A DNA stretch of 5,577 nt from Gammaproteobacteria bacterium (GTDB taxonomy: Bacteria > Pseudomonadota > Gammaproteobacteria > Chromatiales > Chromatiaceae). Positions within the stretch are counted from its first letter, which is position 1. Each line of letters opens with the position of its first letter. Both the position numbers and the translations under genes were made by a program. Below the pieces are notes generated by a model that saw only the letters and a list, made by a program, of their open reading frames with translations, made no database searches and was not told the origin of the DNA. This document shows, piece after piece, positions 3,328 to 5,577 of the stretch. The DNA is taken from positions 1-5,577 of the forward strand of contig JAUXDV010000137.1 in assembly GCA_030620735.1 (NCBI GenBank), written 5' to 3'.

Positions 3328-5577
3328 ATGTATAAAAATGCCTCGGCAAACACCATCTACCTGAAAGACTATCGTCCATCGGCTTTTCTCATCGAGAGTG
3401 TCGATCTCTACTTTGATCTCAGGGAGAAGACGACGACAGTGCGCTCTCGCCTGGTCATAAAACGGCATCCCGAAGCAGGCAGGAGTGAATCCCTGTGGCT
3501 CGATGGCGAGGAGTTGAAACTGCTCGCCATCTCGATCGATGGCAAGGCCCTGTCTGATGACCAATATCTGCTGGAGAACAACGGGCTGCGTATTCATTCG
3601 CTGCCGGATCGTTTTGTACTGGAGAGCGAGGTTGAACTGGCTCCGCAAAACAATACCGCGCTGGAGGGGTTGTATCTCTCCAACGGTCTCTACTGCACGC
3701 AGTGTGAAGCGCAGGGTTTTCGACGCATCACCTACTATATCGACCGCCCTGATGTGATGGCGCGCTTTCGCACCACTATCGAGGCCGATGCAGGGCAATT
3801 CCCGGTGCTGCTCTCGAATGGCAATCCGCAGGGTTTGGAGGCGCTGCCGCAGGGGCGCCACAGCATCACATGGGAGGATCCATTTCTCAAGCCGGCTTAC
3901 CTGTTTGCACTGGTCGCCGGTGACCTGGCGCTGCTGGAGGATCGCTTTACCACCTCTTGCGGTCGTGACATTGCGCTGCGCATCTATTCGGAGCCGAACA
4001 ACATTGGCAAATGCGATTTTGCGATGCGCTCCCTGAAACAGGCGATGCGTTGGGATGAAGAACACTACGGGCGTGAGTACGATCTCGACATCTTTATGAT
4101 CGTTGCCGTGAATGACTTCAACATGGGGGCGATGGAGAACAAGGGGCTCAATATCTTCAATGCCAAGCTGCTGCTTGCAGACCCCGCCACGGCAACGGAC
4201 AGGGATTACCAGGCGATCGAAGGTGTAGTTGCACATGAATATTTTCACAACTGGACCGGCAACCGCATCACCTGCCGCGACTGGTTCCAGCTGAGCCTCA
4301 AGGAGGGGCTGACCGTCTATCGCGACCAGGAGTTTTCTGCGGATATGGGCTCGCGCAGCGTCAAGCGCATCCAGGATGTGCGTATGCTGCGGGCGCATCA
4401 GTTTGCCGAGGACGCCAGCCCGATGGCGCACCCGGTGCGTCCGGACTCCTACATCGAGATCAATAATTTCTACACCCTGACAGTCTATGAGAAGGGTGCA
4501 GAGGTGGTGCGTATGCAGGCCAACCTGCTGGGTCCAGAGGGTTTTCGCAAGGCGACGGATCTCTATTTTGAGCGCCATGACGGCGGCGCCGTCACCACCG
4601 AAGATTTTGTCAGCTGCATGCAGGACTCAAGCGGCAGGGATCTGAGCCTGTTCAAGCGCTGGTATTCCCAGGCGGGTACGCCGCAGCTGCATGTCACCAC
4701 CAGCTATGATCAAACCAGCGGCGGCTATGAGATGAAGGTTGTACAATCTTGTCCGCCAACCCCGGGCCAGCCGCACAAGCAGCCGTTGCATATTCCATTC
4801 GCCATCGGCCTGCTGAGTGCTGCAGGCGAGGATCTGCCGGTCACCCTGCAGGGCGAGCAGCCTCAACAGGCGGGTACCAGAGTGCTTGAATTGCGTGAAA
4901 CTGAAGAGACTATTCGTTTCAGCGGGCTTACGCACAAGCCGATCCCGTCGATGCTGCGTGGATTCTCTGCTCCGGTGAAGCTGGAGTATGACTACAGCAA
5001 TGATGAGCTGATGTTCCTCATGGCGCATGACAGTGACGGTTTCAGCCGCTGGGATGCGGCGCAGATGCTGCATTTAAGCGTTTTTCTGCAGCGTGTCGCA
5101 GATGCGGATTGCGCACTGCCGCATGGCTATCTCGATGCTGTTCGCAAGGCGCTGCTGGATAAGAAATCAGATCCTGAATTGCTCTCGGAGGTGCTGCTGC
5201 TGCCCTCGGAGAGCTATATCGGTGATCAGATGGTGAGCGTGGCTGTGGATGCGATTCACCATGCCCGCGAGGTGCTGATGAGGGAGATTGCCACTGCACT
5301 GCGCAGTGATTTTCTTGATGTGCATGTGCGCAATCTTCAGCGTGGCGACTATGATACCACCCATGCCTCGATTGCCCGCCGCGCACTGCGGAACCTGACG
5401 CTGGCTTATCTCTCCCATCTTGATGATGCCGAGGTCCGTCAATTGATCCTGGATCAATATGCCATGCAGCACAACATGACGGACGTCATGGCAGCGCTGT
5501 CACTGGTGGTGCATCGCGGCTGGAGTGAGAGCGCCGGCCTGCTGGCTGATTTTGAACAGCGCTGGAAGAGTGAGCAG
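3328..5577 (+). CDS. pepN: Aminopeptidase N, E. coli type (3' end beyond window)
   Basis: A cytosolic M1-family zinc aminopeptidase that removes N-terminal residues from peptides in the last steps of protein turnover. The frame is open for 750 codons and leaves the window without a stop; E. coli PepN is 870 residues, so roughly 120-130 are missing. The N-terminal beta domain contains the PepN hallmark YCTQCEAQGFRRITYYIDRPDVMARF. The catalytic domain has the exopeptidase motif GAMEN (267-271), the zinc site HEYFHNW (His303, Glu304, His307) with third ligand Glu326 in LKEGLTVYRDQEF, and Tyr387 in LTVYEKGAEVVRM as the transition-state tyrosine. All are shifted by six relative to E. coli. The beta-sandwich (about 450-550) and part of the helical C-terminal domain follow. 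ATG 3328 is the only ATG giving a normal N-terminus (MYKNASANTIYLKDYRPSAF); an in-frame TAA lies at 3301-3303. No Shine-Dalgarno sequence precedes it. All visible catalytic residues are intact. Confidence 0.97.
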   Translation, partial: MYKNASANTIYLKDYRPSAFLIESVDLYFDLREKTTTVRSRLVIKRHPEAGRSESLWLDGEELKLLAISIDGKALSDDQYLLENNGLRIHSLPDRFVLESEVELAPQNNTALEGLYLSNGLYCTQCEAQGFRRITYYIDRPDVMARFRTTIEADAGQFPVLLSNGNPQGLEALPQGRHSITWEDPFLKPAYLFALVAGDLALLEDRFTTSCGRDIALRIYSEPNNIGKCDFAMRSLKQAMRWDEEHYGREYDLDIFMIVAVNDFNMGAMENKGLNIFNAKLLLADPATATDRDYQAIEGVVAHEYFHNWTGNRITCRDWFQLSLKEGLTVYRDQEFSADMGSRSVKRIQDVRMLRAHQFAEDASPMAHPVRPDSYIEINNFYTLTVYEKGAEVVRMQANLLGPEGFRKATDLYFERHDGGAVTTEDFVSCMQDSSGRDLSLFKRWYSQAGTPQLHVTTSYDQTSGGYEMKVVQSCPPTPGQPHKQPLHIPFAIGLLSAAGEDLPVTLQGEQPQQAGTRVLELRETEETIRFSGLTHKPIPSMLRGFSAPVKLEYDYSNDELMFLMAHDSDGFSRWDAAQMLHLSVFLQRVADADCALPHGYLDAVRKALLDKKSDPELLSEVLLLPSESYIGDQMVSVAVDAIHHAREVLMREIATALRSDFLDVHVRNLQRGDYDTTHASIARRALRNLTLAYLSHLDDAEVRQLILDQYAMQHNMTDVMAALSLVVHRGWSESAGLLADFEQRWKSEQ

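Noticed and set aside
3307..4578. A 423-codon open frame on the minus strand opposite pepN.
   Set aside because: It lies wholly antisense to a clearly conserved M1 aminopeptidase, has no recognisable domain or ribosome site, and is explained by codon bias of the + strand gene.

Overview
The window looks like chromosomal DNA from a Gram-negative bacterium, most likely a gammaproteobacterium. It is densely coding, mid-GC and uses the + strand only. It encodes an E. coli-type aminopeptidase N, a YccX-like acylphosphatase and several exported envelope proteins with classic Sec signal peptides. The intergenic repeats resemble types I associate with environmental, often sulfur-oxidising, gammaproteobacteria. 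That lineage guess is from memory and weak.

Layout. Positions 8-1041 hold two exported thioredoxin-fold proteins that overlap by 4 bases: a TlpA/ResA-like protein with a CPPC motif, then a SoxW-like protein with a CPFC motif. Positions 1041-1254 are a non-coding nested inverted repeat whose outer arms abut the genes on both sides. Positions 1270-3285 are a tight three-gene block: a short TolC-like protein, a periplasmic membrane-fusion (adaptor) protein and an acylphosphatase, joined by overlaps of 14 and 4 bases. Four perfect copies of the heptamer CCTAAAA fill most of the 42-base gap before pepN. pepN starts at 3328 and runs off the right edge at codon 750.

How the genes may work together. 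The two oxidoreductases, the TolC-like protein and the adaptor all carry export signals, so the first four genes form an envelope module: thiol-disulfide chemistry plus a trans-periplasmic conduit. No inner-membrane pump (RND, ABC or MFS) is present in the window, and the TolC-like protein appears to lack the segments that build the outer-membrane barrel. The module is therefore either split from its pump or not a standard tripartite exporter. The acylphosphatase and PepN are cytosolic housekeeping enzymes, and the acylphosphatase is probably just translationally coupled to the adaptor gene. I see no rRNA, tRNA, CRISPR array, transposase or integrase.
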